A DNA stretch of 64,000 bases from contig NC_037257.1 of assembly GCF_000002425.4 (NCBI RefSeq), positions 15,634,708-15,698,707 on the forward strand. The letters run 5' to 3'. The stretch comes from Physcomitrium patens (lineage: Eukaryota; Streptophyta; Bryopsida; Funariales; Funariaceae). Below, in pieces: positions 1-10,139 of the stretch. Numbering within the stretch: position 1 is the first letter of the stretch; every line of letters starts with the position of its first letter. Position numbers and translations under genes: made by a program. The notes under the pieces are model-generated. The model was not told the DNA's origin. It did no database searches and saw only the letters and a list, made by a program, of their open reading frames with translations.

Positions 1-1700
1 ATAGTAGTAATAAATGGTTATAATAGTTTTGTAGTATTTAATATCATTAAATCTCCGTCTAATCTAGTCATTTTAGGTTTATCATGGTTAAAAAAATATA
101 ACCCTCAAATAGATTGGATTTCTTGAACTCTTACTTTCTATAAAAATATAACTACTAGTGTAGTTAATCAAGTAGAGAGTCATAAGTCTAGTTCAATTAA
201 ATCTATGTTTATAGGTGCAAAAGCTTTCTTGCATGCTGCTATGAAAAAATCACCATATATTATTTATGCCACACCTGTTCTTACTGGTGAAAAGACTTCA
301 AGTGGCATTCCAAGCCAATATCAAGAATTTCAAGATGTATTTGAAAAAAAGAATGCGAATATACTCTCAAAACATCGTCCCTATGATTGCTCAATAGATC
401 TTCAAGAAGGAGCACAACCGCCATTTGGACCAATCTACAGTTTATTATAAAATGAGTTGACTGAATTCAAAGAGTATATTGAAGAAAATCTAGCCAAGAA
501 TTTCATACGCCATTCTAAATCTTCGGCAGGAGTTCCAATTCTATTTGTGAAGAAAAAAGATGAATCATTGCAGATGTGTGTTGATTATCGAGGACTCAAC
601 AAGCTTACCATCAAGAACGGGTATCTACTACCTTTAATATGTGGACTTCTTGATCAGCTGAATCAAGCTAAGATCTATACAAAAATAGATCTCCGGAGAG
701 CATACAATTTAGTACGCATGAAAGAAGGAGATGAATGGAAGATTACGTTTCGAACTAGGTATGGACATTTTGAATACAACGTCATGCCTTTTGGACTTAT
801 AAATGCAGTAACAACTTTTCAACATTTAATGAATGATGGTTTTTGAGAGTATTTGGACGATTTTGTGGTCTATTATCTAAACAACATGTTGATCTATTCT
901 AAGAATCTAGAAGAACATGAACTTCATGTTCGTCATGTCTTACAAAAATTAAGAGATGCGAGACTCTATGCCAAGATAGAAAAGTGTGTATTCCACACTA
1001 TTCAAGTCAATTTCTTAGGTTACATCATTTCAAATGATGGAGTGATGATGGATCTTAAGAAAGTTCAAACTATTATAGATTAGAAGATCTCAAAAATGGT
1101 AAGAGATGTTCAATACTATTTGAGATTTATCAACTACTATCGGATCTTCATCAAAGACTTTTCTGATATTACAGCTCTACTCACACATTTGACTTGTAAA
1201 GACAAACTCCAATGGAATCAAGAAGCGGAAGTTGCTTTTGAATCTTTGAAGACAGCATTTATTTTTACACCAATCTTATATCGTGTTGATTTTTTCAAAG
1301 CGTTCTTTATAGAAACAAATGCATCAGACTTTGCGATGGATGCAGTTTTGTTACAAATGGAAACAGATGACAAACTTCATCCAATAGCCTTTCATTCAAG
1401 AAAATTCTCAGTAGTAGAAATCAATTATGAGATCTACGACAAAAAACTTCTTGTAATTGTGGATTCTTTTCAAGAATGGCATCATTATCTAGAAGGCGCT
1501 TCTAGTCTAGTCACTATGTATACGGATCACAAGAACCTCAAGTATTTCATGTCAACACGCGTATTAAATTGTCGTCAAGCTTGTTAGAGCATGTCTTTAT
1601 CAAGATTCGAGTTCATCATCACTTATCGGATAGAAAAATAATAAGGATTGTCTGATGCCTTGTTTAGACGTTCTTATCTTGCACCAAAAGAAGGAGATGT
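1..1700 (+). pseudogene. Ch1 pol: protease end, reverse transcriptase, RNase H (broken)
   Basis: Bases 1-204 encode the end of the retropepsin-like domain (ILGLSWLKKYNPQIDW), then a linker ending in GAQPPFGPIY. The reverse transcriptase runs from about 457: [20 protein letters not shown], then KIDLRRAYN with the first catalytic Asp, then MPFGLINA. The box that is normally YLDD reads YLNN (880-885), so both metal-binding aspartates are lost. RNase H follows from about 1290 (FFIETNASDFAMDAVLLQM, then YTDHKNLKYF). Stops: 124-126, 448-450, 844-846 (TGA), 1081-1083 and 1585-1587 (both TAG where Ch2 has TGG), and 1639-1644 (two TAA where Ch2 has CAA CAA). The product would have copied element RNA into DNA. 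It is non-functional as it stands. Confidence 0.92.
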
Positions 1701-1812
1701 AACTTTTGAGCAACAAAGAATGGTTCTCTTGAAGTTGGAGCAATTTCATCTTTGAGCAATAAAATCAACATTGACTGTTGATTTAACTTTTTACAAGCAA
1801 GTCTAGTTAAGT

Positions 1813-3000
1813 ATGTCTTCAGTCCCTCTTGTTCATGATATTAAGAATAATTCTTCTAAATCTCATAATCCCTCTAAATTCGAGTTCAAGAATAACCTAC
1901 TCTATTTCAAAGGATGCCTATATGTTCCAGAAGGTGAAGCATATTTACGTGTTCTTCAAGCTCGTTATGACTTTCCAGCAGTAGAACATTTTGGATAGAA
2001 TAGGACTTTGGAGCTGATATCTAGGGATTTTTGGTGGCGTCCAATGTGGAAGGCAGTCAAAGATTTTGTACAATCATGTGATGTTTGCTCAAGATCAAAA
2101 ACTCCTCGTCATTGATCTTTTGGACTTCTTCAGCCATTACCCATTCCAGAACAACCATGGTCTTTTGTTTCTATGGACTTTATCATGGATCTTCTAATGT
2201 TAAGTTCTTATGACTCTATATTTGTTATAGTAGATTATTTTACTAAGATGGTACATTTTGTACCATATAAAAAATCTATTACGGGTGAAGAAATAGCTAA
2301 GCTCTTTCTTAACAATATCTATCGCTATCATGGATTACCCAAAGATATTATATCAGATAGGAGAACTCAATTTGTATCAAGATTTTGGTGGACTCTTTTC
2401 AAGTTTCTAAAAGTGGATATAAAACTATTTTCGACATTCCATCCTCACATTGATGGACAAACGGAGTATGTTAATCAAGATTTGGAGCAATATTTAAGAT
2501 GTACTATTAACTACCAATAAGATGATTGGACAACTCTTTTGCCATTGTCAGAGTTTGCTTACAATAATATAGTACATTCTTCTATAAAACAAATACGTTT
2601 CTTTACTAATTATGGTTATCATCCATGACAAATATACTTTTGACTTTTCAAAAGTTGATAATCCCGCTGCAAAAGATTTGGCGATTCATTTATCAAAGCT
2701 ACATACAACGATGAAGGCGCAATTAAAAGAAGCTCAAGAACAATAAAAGGTCAATGCGGATGTCTATCGAAACGAACAACCACCATTCCACTTAGGTGAT
2801 AAGATGTGGCTACTTCATTGCAATATCAAGACCACTCATCCTTGTGATAAGTTGGACTATTGAAGGCTTGGACCATTTTCTATTTCTGCACAAATCAATC
2901 CAATTGCATATTGTTTATATCTATTGGAGTCAATGAAAATCCATCCAGTATTCCACGTGTCTTTTCTTAAACCATACAATACAATGGATATACCAAAAAG
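1813..3000 (+). pseudogene. Ch1 integrase (broken)
   Basis: The zinc-binding N-terminal domain is recognisable (CDVCSRSK, with a stop at 2113-2115). The catalytic core follows: MDFIMDLLMLSSYDSIFVIVDY gives the first Asp region, ISDRRTQFVSRFWW the second (normally SDRGTQF), and the HIDGQTEYVNQ segment carries the Glu. The C-terminal domain (DKLDY.RLGPFSISAQIN) reaches about 3000. Stops at 1996-1998, 2113-2115 and 2518-2520, with an indel near 2630. The role would be insertion of the cDNA into the genome. The sister copy in Ch2 lies at 49720-50765. Confidence 0.88.
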
Positions 3001-3039
3001 ATGACAAGCTCCACTTCCTTCTATAAAAGTGGACAATAA

Positions 3040-3215
3040 TTAAGAGTTTGAAGTAGAAGAAGTTTTAGATTCAAGGCGGCACCGAAATAAATTAGAATAT
3101 CTTATCCATTGGTGCAGACATGATATTAGTGAACGCACATGAGAGCCAATAAAAAATCTTGTAAATGCAGTAAAGGCGGTGGAGGCTTTTCATCGATGAC
3201 ATCTATCAAAATTAA
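3040..3215 (+). pseudogene. Ch1 chromodomain
   Basis: The [21 protein letters not shown] segment (given here only as a landmark) is followed by ISERT, a stop where Ch2 has W, EPIKNL and a helix AVEAFHR. This is the standard chromodomain layout: a beta barrel with aromatic cage residues, then a C-terminal helix. In chromoviruses this domain is fused to the end of integrase and steers insertion to particular chromatin. The Trp of the normal TWEP motif is replaced by TGA. Confidence 0.9.
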
Positions 3216-3314
3216 GATAAAAACCTTCTTTATAAAAGAAACAAGATCTAGGCAAGATATCATTCTACTTTCAATCCTTGTTTGTAGCTTCTTTGTTGTT
3301 GTGACGCTCAGGAG

Positions 3315-3737
3315 ATGGAGAATCAACAACTAGTGGATTTGACTCAAGAGCCTTTATTTGTTGACTTGCCAGATAAGACATTATAATTGTTACAACCTTC
3401 AAGACGACTCAATCGAGATGAAGATCTTCAAGAATGACATATTTTTCCTTGAATAGATGGCGAGATACAACGCTTTTAGTATCATGACTTGGGAAGGAAC
3501 TCCCGATGTTTGGTGATTTTACTAGAGGTAGGAACAACTCCTGATGGTATTCCAAATGTTCTATTCGAACGAAGTTATGAAGGCCTCAATAATGATCAAA
3601 TAATTGGGTGGTCTTCCCACCCTGGTATGGAACACTATTGATGGTTGAGAGGCCCTATCAATCATCTTCGAAGAGAACAAAGATCAAAGTATGTGGCAAA
3701 AATAATTTGTCACATCATAGATTTCCTCAACATATGA
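3315..3737 (+). pseudogene. Ch1 ORF2: extra ORF after the chromodomain
   Basis: A separate reading frame of 141 codons including the stop begins with an ATG (MENQQLVDLTQEP) after the chromodomain. It ends in ATATGA just before the polypurine tract. The copy in Ch2 (51076-51498) has exactly the same length. A diverged homologue occupies the same place in Ch3 (31052-31381). Conserved blocks are LSQPSRR, an acidic/basic stretch, and a C-terminal block around W..GPINHLRREQR. It is broken here by several stops, for example TAA where Ch2 has CGA. I recognise no known domain. Position alone recalls the env slot, but I see no signal peptide or membrane segment. Confidence 0.7.
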
Positions 3738-3765
3738 TGACCTCTCCTTGTGGAACTCGTTCCTA

Positions 3766-3778
3766 GAAGGGAGGGTAA
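3766..3778 (+). promoter_or_regulatory. Ch1 polypurine tract
   Basis: The purine run AGAAGGGAGGGTAA sits directly before the TG of the LTR. The same tract precedes the 3' LTR of Ch2 (about 51528-51539). It would prime plus-strand DNA synthesis. Confidence 0.8.
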
Positions 3779-4316
3779 TGTCACATACATACTCATTTAA
3801 GCCAGTAATTACATATACAAGTAGGTAAAAGTAAGTTAATTCTAAAGTATTTGATATGGAAGCTTTCTAGAAGCTTCATAGACATTGCTTTGACTTCATA
3901 GGTGTCTTTAATTGATTTTTTGGATTAGAAACGTGGTCAACAAGTTGGCCATGTACCACATATATTGTTAGCTTGAAGATCAAGCTAACTATGTGACCCA
4001 CACATAGAAAAACTTGCCTTGTAAGTCAAGGTATGTGTCCTACAAAGTCAACACATATTGGAGGTCCTATACAATGTTGCCATGTAGCCCCTAGTTAGAT
4101 AGTATATATAGAGATAAGAGTGAAGCCTTCTTCACTCTTGTCAACTCCATTCTTGCTTCCAGTCTAGTTTCAAGGGTCTCTAGTTTTCTTGTATTTTGGT
4201 AATAGCCATTCCAATTTCTTTTATAATATACATATCAAGTTATTTATATTTTGTCATCTTTCTTTGAAAGAATTTTTACTTGTTTATTTTTCTTTATTAT
4301 GTTCTTGTGCTTGACA
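3779..4316 (+). repeat. Ch1 3' LTR
   Basis: It begins TGTCACATACATA and ends CTTGACA, which gives the usual TG...CA ends. It aligns along its length with both Ch2 LTRs. Near 4110 a TATA box (AGTATATATAGAG) precedes ACTCTTGTCAA by about 31 nt. A three-unit heat-shock-like element (TTCTAGAAGCTTC) lies at 3865-3877. Confidence 0.92.
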
Positions 4317-4929
4317 TATAGAGATCATCATCCTAAACAAAGAATTAATTGACATATTAACTATAAGTATTTTTATTAGTTGGGAGGTCTTTAAGTAAAT
4401 GAGCTTGAGAAGATAAAATATACCTTCTTTCAATAAACTCAAAAACTTATTTCTACAAGAAGATGGAATGCAATTTAAAATTAAAGCAAAAGAAGACACC
4501 AAAGACATTCTAGCAGCACATCATGAAGTTCTATACATATCAAGGTTCAATTCCATCAATATTCATGGATAATTCAATAATCAATAATAATAATAAAAAA
4601 AAATTACTCAAATTAGTACTCAAACTATCTAAGTCAATAATCCAAACCACAATATAATTAATTTCAAAACTGTAATTTAAACTCTAATAAGTTTAAGAAA
4701 AGTACATGCAACAAATACAATAGTTAGTTTCAATGGACTAATAATTATAAGCTCAAACAACTTTGTAACAAGGTTAGAGAACTTAAAGCTAGATTAGAGT
4801 CTAGTGCATTACAATGGCATCAAAAAAATTCAAATAATTCGACAAAAGTTACTTTTTAGGAGCACCACAAATCATCTTACAATGATGCAACTCTAGACAA
4901 AGTATTAGAAATTTTTACAACAAAAGCTA

Positions 4930-5030
4930 TTAGGTTAAAATGCACTGAAGATTGAATAATAGACTAAAGAGCAAGCGCTCTTTTTAAAGGCAATATGCAT
5001 CTTTTAACGAACTTAATAGATGGACCTATT
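4930..5030 (+). pseudogene. Copia protease active-site region (broken)
   Basis: One frame reads ED, stop, IID, stop, RASALFKGNMHLLTNL. This matches the copia protease signature W-IIDSGAS followed by NLLTNL. The Trp codon is TGA and the Ser-Gly of the active site is TAA AGA, so it is inactive. It fixes the frame and clade of the surrounding remnant. Confidence 0.75.
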
Positions 5031-5249
5031 CTATTATAACTACTATATAAAGAATTTCTTTTTCAATTATTAGACAAAGAATTGTTAAACTAGAAAAAAA
5101 AAATCTTTTTATTAACTTTATTATGTATCTAGTATAATAAAAAATCTTTTATCAATTAGAAAATCAATTGATTTTGGATATTACATCTTTTTTGGACTTC
5201 AAAATTGCTTGATTTTTTCATTATGATATATAGGATTTACTTCTCATAT

Positions 5250-6215
5250 AGACAAATTGCCAATCTTGTATTTTAGAGAAACATCATTGCTATCCTATTC
5301 ATAATATAAGTCTTATATCAATAATTTAATTACTTAAATTATTATACTCTAATCTTTGTGGACCCTTTCCAAATAAATCTCTGATCAACTCTTGTTATTT
5401 CATTACTTTCATTGATATTTACTTAAGATGATCTTAGATATACTTTTTATCAAAAAAAAAAAAAAATTTAGTACTTTCAAATTTTTTAGAGTTATGATAA
5501 AAAATCAAACAAGCTTAAAAATATCATTTCTCAAAACAAATTACAAAGATAAATACTTCTATAAAAAATTTAAAATCTATTATTTAAATAATAAAATTTA
5601 AAGACAACTTACAACTACAAGAATGTCATAACAAAATAGATTAGTTGAATGCAAAAATTCGTACACATGAAAAAAATAAGAAATTTAATATTTAGAAAAA
5701 AAGTGCTAACTTATCTATGGAAAAAAGCCATTCAAACTACAAACTATATCTCCAATCAAATTCTACATTGGTATCTCTATTCTATTATTTTTTTAAAATT
5801 ATTCTTAAGTAAGAAACTTGACATCTCTCATCTTTAAATTTTTGGCTACTTATTGTACTTGCATCCAAAAAATAGATACAAACTACAACTTAAAGATTGA
5901 TATAACATATTAGTAGGATATGATGATGAATCAAAAGCCTACATGTGCTTTAACTATACGAACAACAAAATCTTGATCTCCAAAGATGTTTACTTTGATG
6001 AAGATGAAATTGAAATTTCTATAGTAGACAATTCTTACTTAGTTGATATTCTAAAAAAATTTCTTGATTTTCAAACTTATGTAAGTTTTACATCTTATCC
6101 ACTTTCTATCACTACTTTTGTACCTCAACTACCTATGATATCCTCTTTTATCTTACCAATAGATAATTTATGTCAATTAAACTCACATATACCTATGCAA
6201 GAGCCCACAAATTAG
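5250..6215 (+). pseudogene. Copia integrase (broken)
   Basis: The pre-integrase zinc region reads CQSCILEKHHCYP from 5258. It is followed by the core start LLYSNLCGPFPNKS, then YFITFIDIYLR, matching the family's HTDICGPM...YFLTFIDDYTR with the catalytic Asp position recognisable. The C-terminal part is at about 5880-6215: a VGYDDESKAY-like segment, then MCFNYTNNKILISKDVYFDE, which is typical of the copia integrase tail. Several stops and an A-run at 5452-5465 break the frame. Confidence 0.85.
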
Positions 6216-6399
6216 CAAGATAATAATCATGAACAAAATAATTCACTACAATAATTACTTTGAAGATGCTCTTTCCAATTTTGAAGACTAAATGTCACAC
6301 TTGATAGCTATTTCTTAAGTATTACTACAAAAGATTTCAATATATGCATGGCAAAAATAAAATATATAAAAAAAGACAATCTTTCTATTAAATTGTCTT

Positions 6400-7350
6400 A
6401 TAAAATTTCAATTAGCACATATCAATGATACAAGAACTAGAATCTATAGCTAAAAATAAAACTTGGAATCTGATAGCCTTTTTCTTTAAAAGGATGCATC
6501 ATTTGTGTCTAGTGGGTGTTTAAACTTAAACCTGGTATAAACGAACATCCTCCATGCTACAAAGTAAGACTTATTGTACGAGGATATGAACAAAAATATG
6601 ATGTGGATTTTGATGAATTTTTTGCACCAATGATAAAATGGTCAATTATTAAAACTCTTATAGCTATAACAACATCTAAACGACATTCTATCCATCACCT
6701 AGATGTTAAAATAGCCTTCTTTAATGGTCATTCCATAGACAAGATAGACATGAAATAAAATCTAGGTTTCTTACAATGAGAGAAAGATCATCTAATATGC
6801 AAATAAAAATTTGTCCTATATAGTCTAAAACAAAGTCCACTTGTGTAGTATGATTGCATAAATAATTTTTTACAATCATTTAGTATAACTTGCACTGTAA
6901 GCAATATCAATCTATATTATATTGACAAGGAAAACAACAACACTATAGTAGTTGTTTGTATAGACGACCTATTCTAAACAAGAAGAAATTTGAATACTAT
7001 ATCTTAGCTAAAATAAAAATTGCACAAGGAATTTGACATAACAAATCTATGATGTATTTTCAAATATTTTAGTGCAAAATTCATGTATTTTTCCTCAAGC
7101 ATCTTTATATCACAATACCAATATTCTTTTGATATCATAAATAAATTTGGTATGAATAAATCAAAAAAGAAATATATATCCTTACTTCCAAGCTTAATAT
7201 TTTTCACAAATATTGGATCTCCATCAATAACCCACCAAATCTTACCTCATATTTGCAATAAACAAAATATTAAGATTTTTGTCAAAACCTCAAAATCTCC
7301 ATCTAGAAGCAATTTGATACATCTTAAGATACACCAAAATTATAGTTGAT
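6400..7350 (+). pseudogene. Copia reverse transcriptase (broken)
   Basis: Bases 6516-6758 encode FKLKPGINEHPPCYKVRLIVRGYEQ and then DFDEFFAPMIKWSIIKTLIA and HHLDVKIAFFNG, the opening of a copia reverse transcriptase. The catalytic box reads VCIDDLF with both aspartates kept (6963-6968), where YVDD is usual. Stops flank both blocks, for example directly after DLF. The domain is close to full length but fragmented. Confidence 0.88.
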
Positions 7351-7669
7351 TTTGGCCTATTCTATCAATACAATACTTCTTATAACATACATGGCTACAT
7401 GAACTTAAATTGTTCCTCATGTCCACAAAGAAGAAAAACTACATATAGATATTGCTATATATTACGTTGAGTAGTTAATCCTTAGCAAAGTAAAAGACAA
7501 TAGACTATTGCAAAGCCTTCTACTAAATCAAAATACATGAACCCTTCTACAAAGACATTTAAGGCAATATGGCTTAAGAGATTACTTACCAAAATTAGAT
7601 TGCTACATGAATTTTCTCTTTCATTATTCCTTAACAATAATAGTAAAGACATTAAATTAGATATGCAAA

Positions 7670-7910
7670 ATCATTACTCCCTATTCTTACAATGTGATGA
7701 ATAGTTAGCAATTAAACTAGTTTAAATCTTATATGACATGCAAGAACAAAGACATAGAAGTATACCATCATTTTATAAGAGAAATAGTAACATCTAAAGA
7801 AATTAATTTAGATTATATTCCTACATATTCTCTATCCAAAAATATTTTTACAAAAACTCTCTTTGAAACAAAATTTGTACAACATAAAGCAAAATTAAGT
7901 TTCATCAATT
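7670..7910 (+). pseudogene. Copia RNase H end (broken)
   Basis: The frame gives KDIEVYHHFIREIVTSKEINLDYIPTYS, then NIFTKTLFETKF. This matches the end of copia pol (KHIDV.YHFIRE...YIPTEDQ.ADI.TK). The start is interrupted by stops at 7701-7723. It is the last recognisable copia coding segment. Confidence 0.85.
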
Positions 7911-8794
7911 CTTCTAGCACTTTCTATTCAAAAGTATATATTATAGCTATCATTGCCAGTCGTAGTATAAGAACTAATTTTTCTTCATTCAAAAGTATGT
8001 CCAAATCAATAATAGATTCTTCCACTCAAAATCTATCTTGGAAAGTAAAATTCCACATCCAGCTCATAATTACCTCACTTTATTTTTCACCTATCTTAGC
8101 GCTTTTGCATAATGCTTTATCTTTCCAGAGACTAAATAATTCTTTGATACAATCTAAAGCTTTTATGTTTTGCTCTTCAAAATCCTTTTATTACATATTC
8201 ACAATCTTCTTATTTATAATATATTCCAAGCTTTATTCATTTTTTTACTATATAAAATTTTGAATTCTCTATCTTCAACCTTTCAATAGCCTCACTCAAC
8301 TTAAAAAGATCAGAACAAATCAAATATACATCCTACCAACTTGAATCCTTTCCTCCTCCAATAAATAAAACTAAGTCCACCTCTATATTTTGACTACTAT
8401 GTCTTTCCTTTTGGTAGACATGTTAATCCTAACATGACCTTATATATATTATTAAACCTTGCAAAATTTATAAAATTTTAATCCATAAAGGTTATAAATT
8501 AAGCAAGGTTCATTCATATTTTTTTTCTATTTTTTTAGTATTATTTTTGGTTTATTAAATTTAGACTTTTCTTCCAAAAATATTGTTAGATTCTTAAAAT
8601 TTAAGATATTGCAACATATTTCTTCTTATTAAAGAATATGAAAAAGTTAAAAACACTAATAGAATATAGTATATTCAATCAAAAAATGAATTTAATAATA
8701 TGCATTCAATTTTATAAATTATAAAAGTAAAAATTTATAATAATTCATAGTATTGTAGAAATTAGATATAAAATAAAATTTTGATACAAAGAAA

Positions 8795-8798
<4 letters not shown>

Positions 8799-8827
<29 letters not shown>
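8799..8827. repeat. (TA)n microsatellite
   Basis: Uninterrupted TA dinucleotide tract of about 28 bp in the AT-rich flank of the gene island. Confidence 0.95.
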
Positions 8828-8957
8828 ATCTTTAAAAACAAGATAAAATTTATAATCAATTTAAGATTATTATTATTTATAGTTAATATTTATATTTATT
8901 AGATTGTTTTTATTTATTTCACATATCTTATAAAATATATTACCTAAATTTGATGCC

Positions 8958-8958
<1 letters not shown>

Positions 8959-8982
<24 letters not shown>
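8959..8982. repeat. (TA)n microsatellite
   Basis: TA dinucleotide tract of about 24 bp, continued by a short ATGTATGTAT run. Confidence 0.95.
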
Positions 8983-8990
<8 letters not shown>

Positions 8991-9051
8991 TTATTACAAA
9001 AAAATATTATATATTAACATTTTTAATTTAAATTCTTTTATAAATGATGGA

Positions 9052-9053
<2 letters not shown>

Positions 9054-9087
<34 letters not shown>
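9054..9087. repeat. (TA)n microsatellite
   Basis: TA dinucleotide tract of about 33 bp. Confidence 0.95.
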
Positions 9088-9088
<1 letters not shown>

Positions 9089-9451
9089 GGTATACTTAAA
9101 TAAACTAAAAAATTGTGATTATAAAAGCCTTTTGAATATTTATACTTTTTATAAATTTGAAAGACGAAATTAGTAAAAAAATAGATTTTTAGTTACATTA
9201 AATAGTTATATTAAAAAAAATAAGACTAGAAAGTAATAGAAATGGTTAGATTTTATAATAATTTATTATAATCTAATATAAAATTTTTATTATATAATTT
9301 AATAAATATATAACAATTATTTTTTAAAAAATTCAATAAGATAATTTTTATTTATTCTAACATCTTACTTAAGAATATTAATAATGTGCTTTAATATTAG
9401 TTACGGAAATATTATTGATATTCTAGAGATTTTTTTAATAAAATTTAAGAT

Positions 9452-9458
<7 letters not shown>

Positions 9459-9486
<28 letters not shown>
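9459..9486. repeat. (TA)n microsatellite
   Basis: TA dinucleotide tract of about 27 bp, continued by TGTATATATG. Confidence 0.95.
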
Positions 9487-9494
<8 letters not shown>

Positions 9495-10139
9495 GTAATT
9501 AAATCATATTTAAGTAATAATATATTATTGAACTTACTTTAAAAAACATAATTATAAGCTATTTAATTTGTTTTTTTAAAAAACTTCTACAATTGAATTG
9601 AACTTATCTTTAGACTTGAATAACATAGATATTTTTTTGCTAAAGCTAATAATGTTTTGTAGAATAAAAGTGTCGAAGTCATAAGAAAAAATTGACAATA
9701 ATTATATCTCTAATCTTACATTACAAATTTTATTTTGGATTTACAAAATTATTTTGATAAATACAAGAGTTCTAATTATTATTTTGCTAAACAAAATTAT
9801 AAAATTAATGAAGAAGTACACTCAAAAGATTATAAGCCCTAATATTAGTTATACTATATTATTGCAACTTCTTAAAAGTTCTTTTTTTATATATACAGAC
9901 AAATAGAATACATTATTTACAATCTTTAGCAATATACTTCTTTACTTTACTTAAGATAAGTACCACATCCATGCTTAGAAATGACAAATATTTACAATTG
10001 ATTGCCAAATAAGTTTTAAAAATTTACATATTTAATTTTTTTGATATAAAATAAAACATTCAAGATTTTTACATTTCTTAGATTGATGTGATAGCCTCAA
10101 ACATCCCTTCACTTTGACCTTCAACCACGCTCACAACAT

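Larger units (their letters stand above)
1..4316 (+). mobile_element. Chromovirus Ch1 (Ty3/gypsy), 3' portion
   Basis: Order is protease end, reverse transcriptase, RNase H, integrase, chromodomain, a separate downstream ORF, polypurine tract and 3' LTR. That order and the C-terminal chromodomain define a chromovirus. The 5' LTR, gag and start of the protease lie outside the window. The closest relative is Ch2 (37764-52100), and comparing the two identifies which lesions are new. The element is dead: the pol frame is broken by at least ten stops and a frameshift near 2630. Confidence 0.93.
4430..7910 (+). mobile_element. Ty1/copia retrotransposon, decayed
   Basis: Protease, integrase, reverse transcriptase and RNase H occur in copia order (integrase before reverse transcriptase), all on the plus strand with many stops. 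I found no convincing LTRs, so both boundaries are approximate. Bases 4317-4430, between it and the Ch1 LTR, show nothing recognisable. A gag-like stretch may lie at 4430-4900 but I cannot support it by motifs. Confidence 0.85.
7911..10139. other. AT-rich non-coding stretch with (TA)n tracts
   Basis: No gene seen. Bases 7911-8450 may include the 3' end of the copia element, but no LTR boundary is visible. From 8450 the DNA is strongly AT-rich with TA microsatellites (listed separately). The end of PPDK transcription (3' UTR) should lie at about 9950-10139, leftward of the stop codon. Confidence 0.7.

Noticed and set aside
7083-7349. 88-codon plus-strand frame in the copia remnant
   Set aside because: It lies in the expected reverse transcriptase/connection region of the decayed element and shows no separate gene features.
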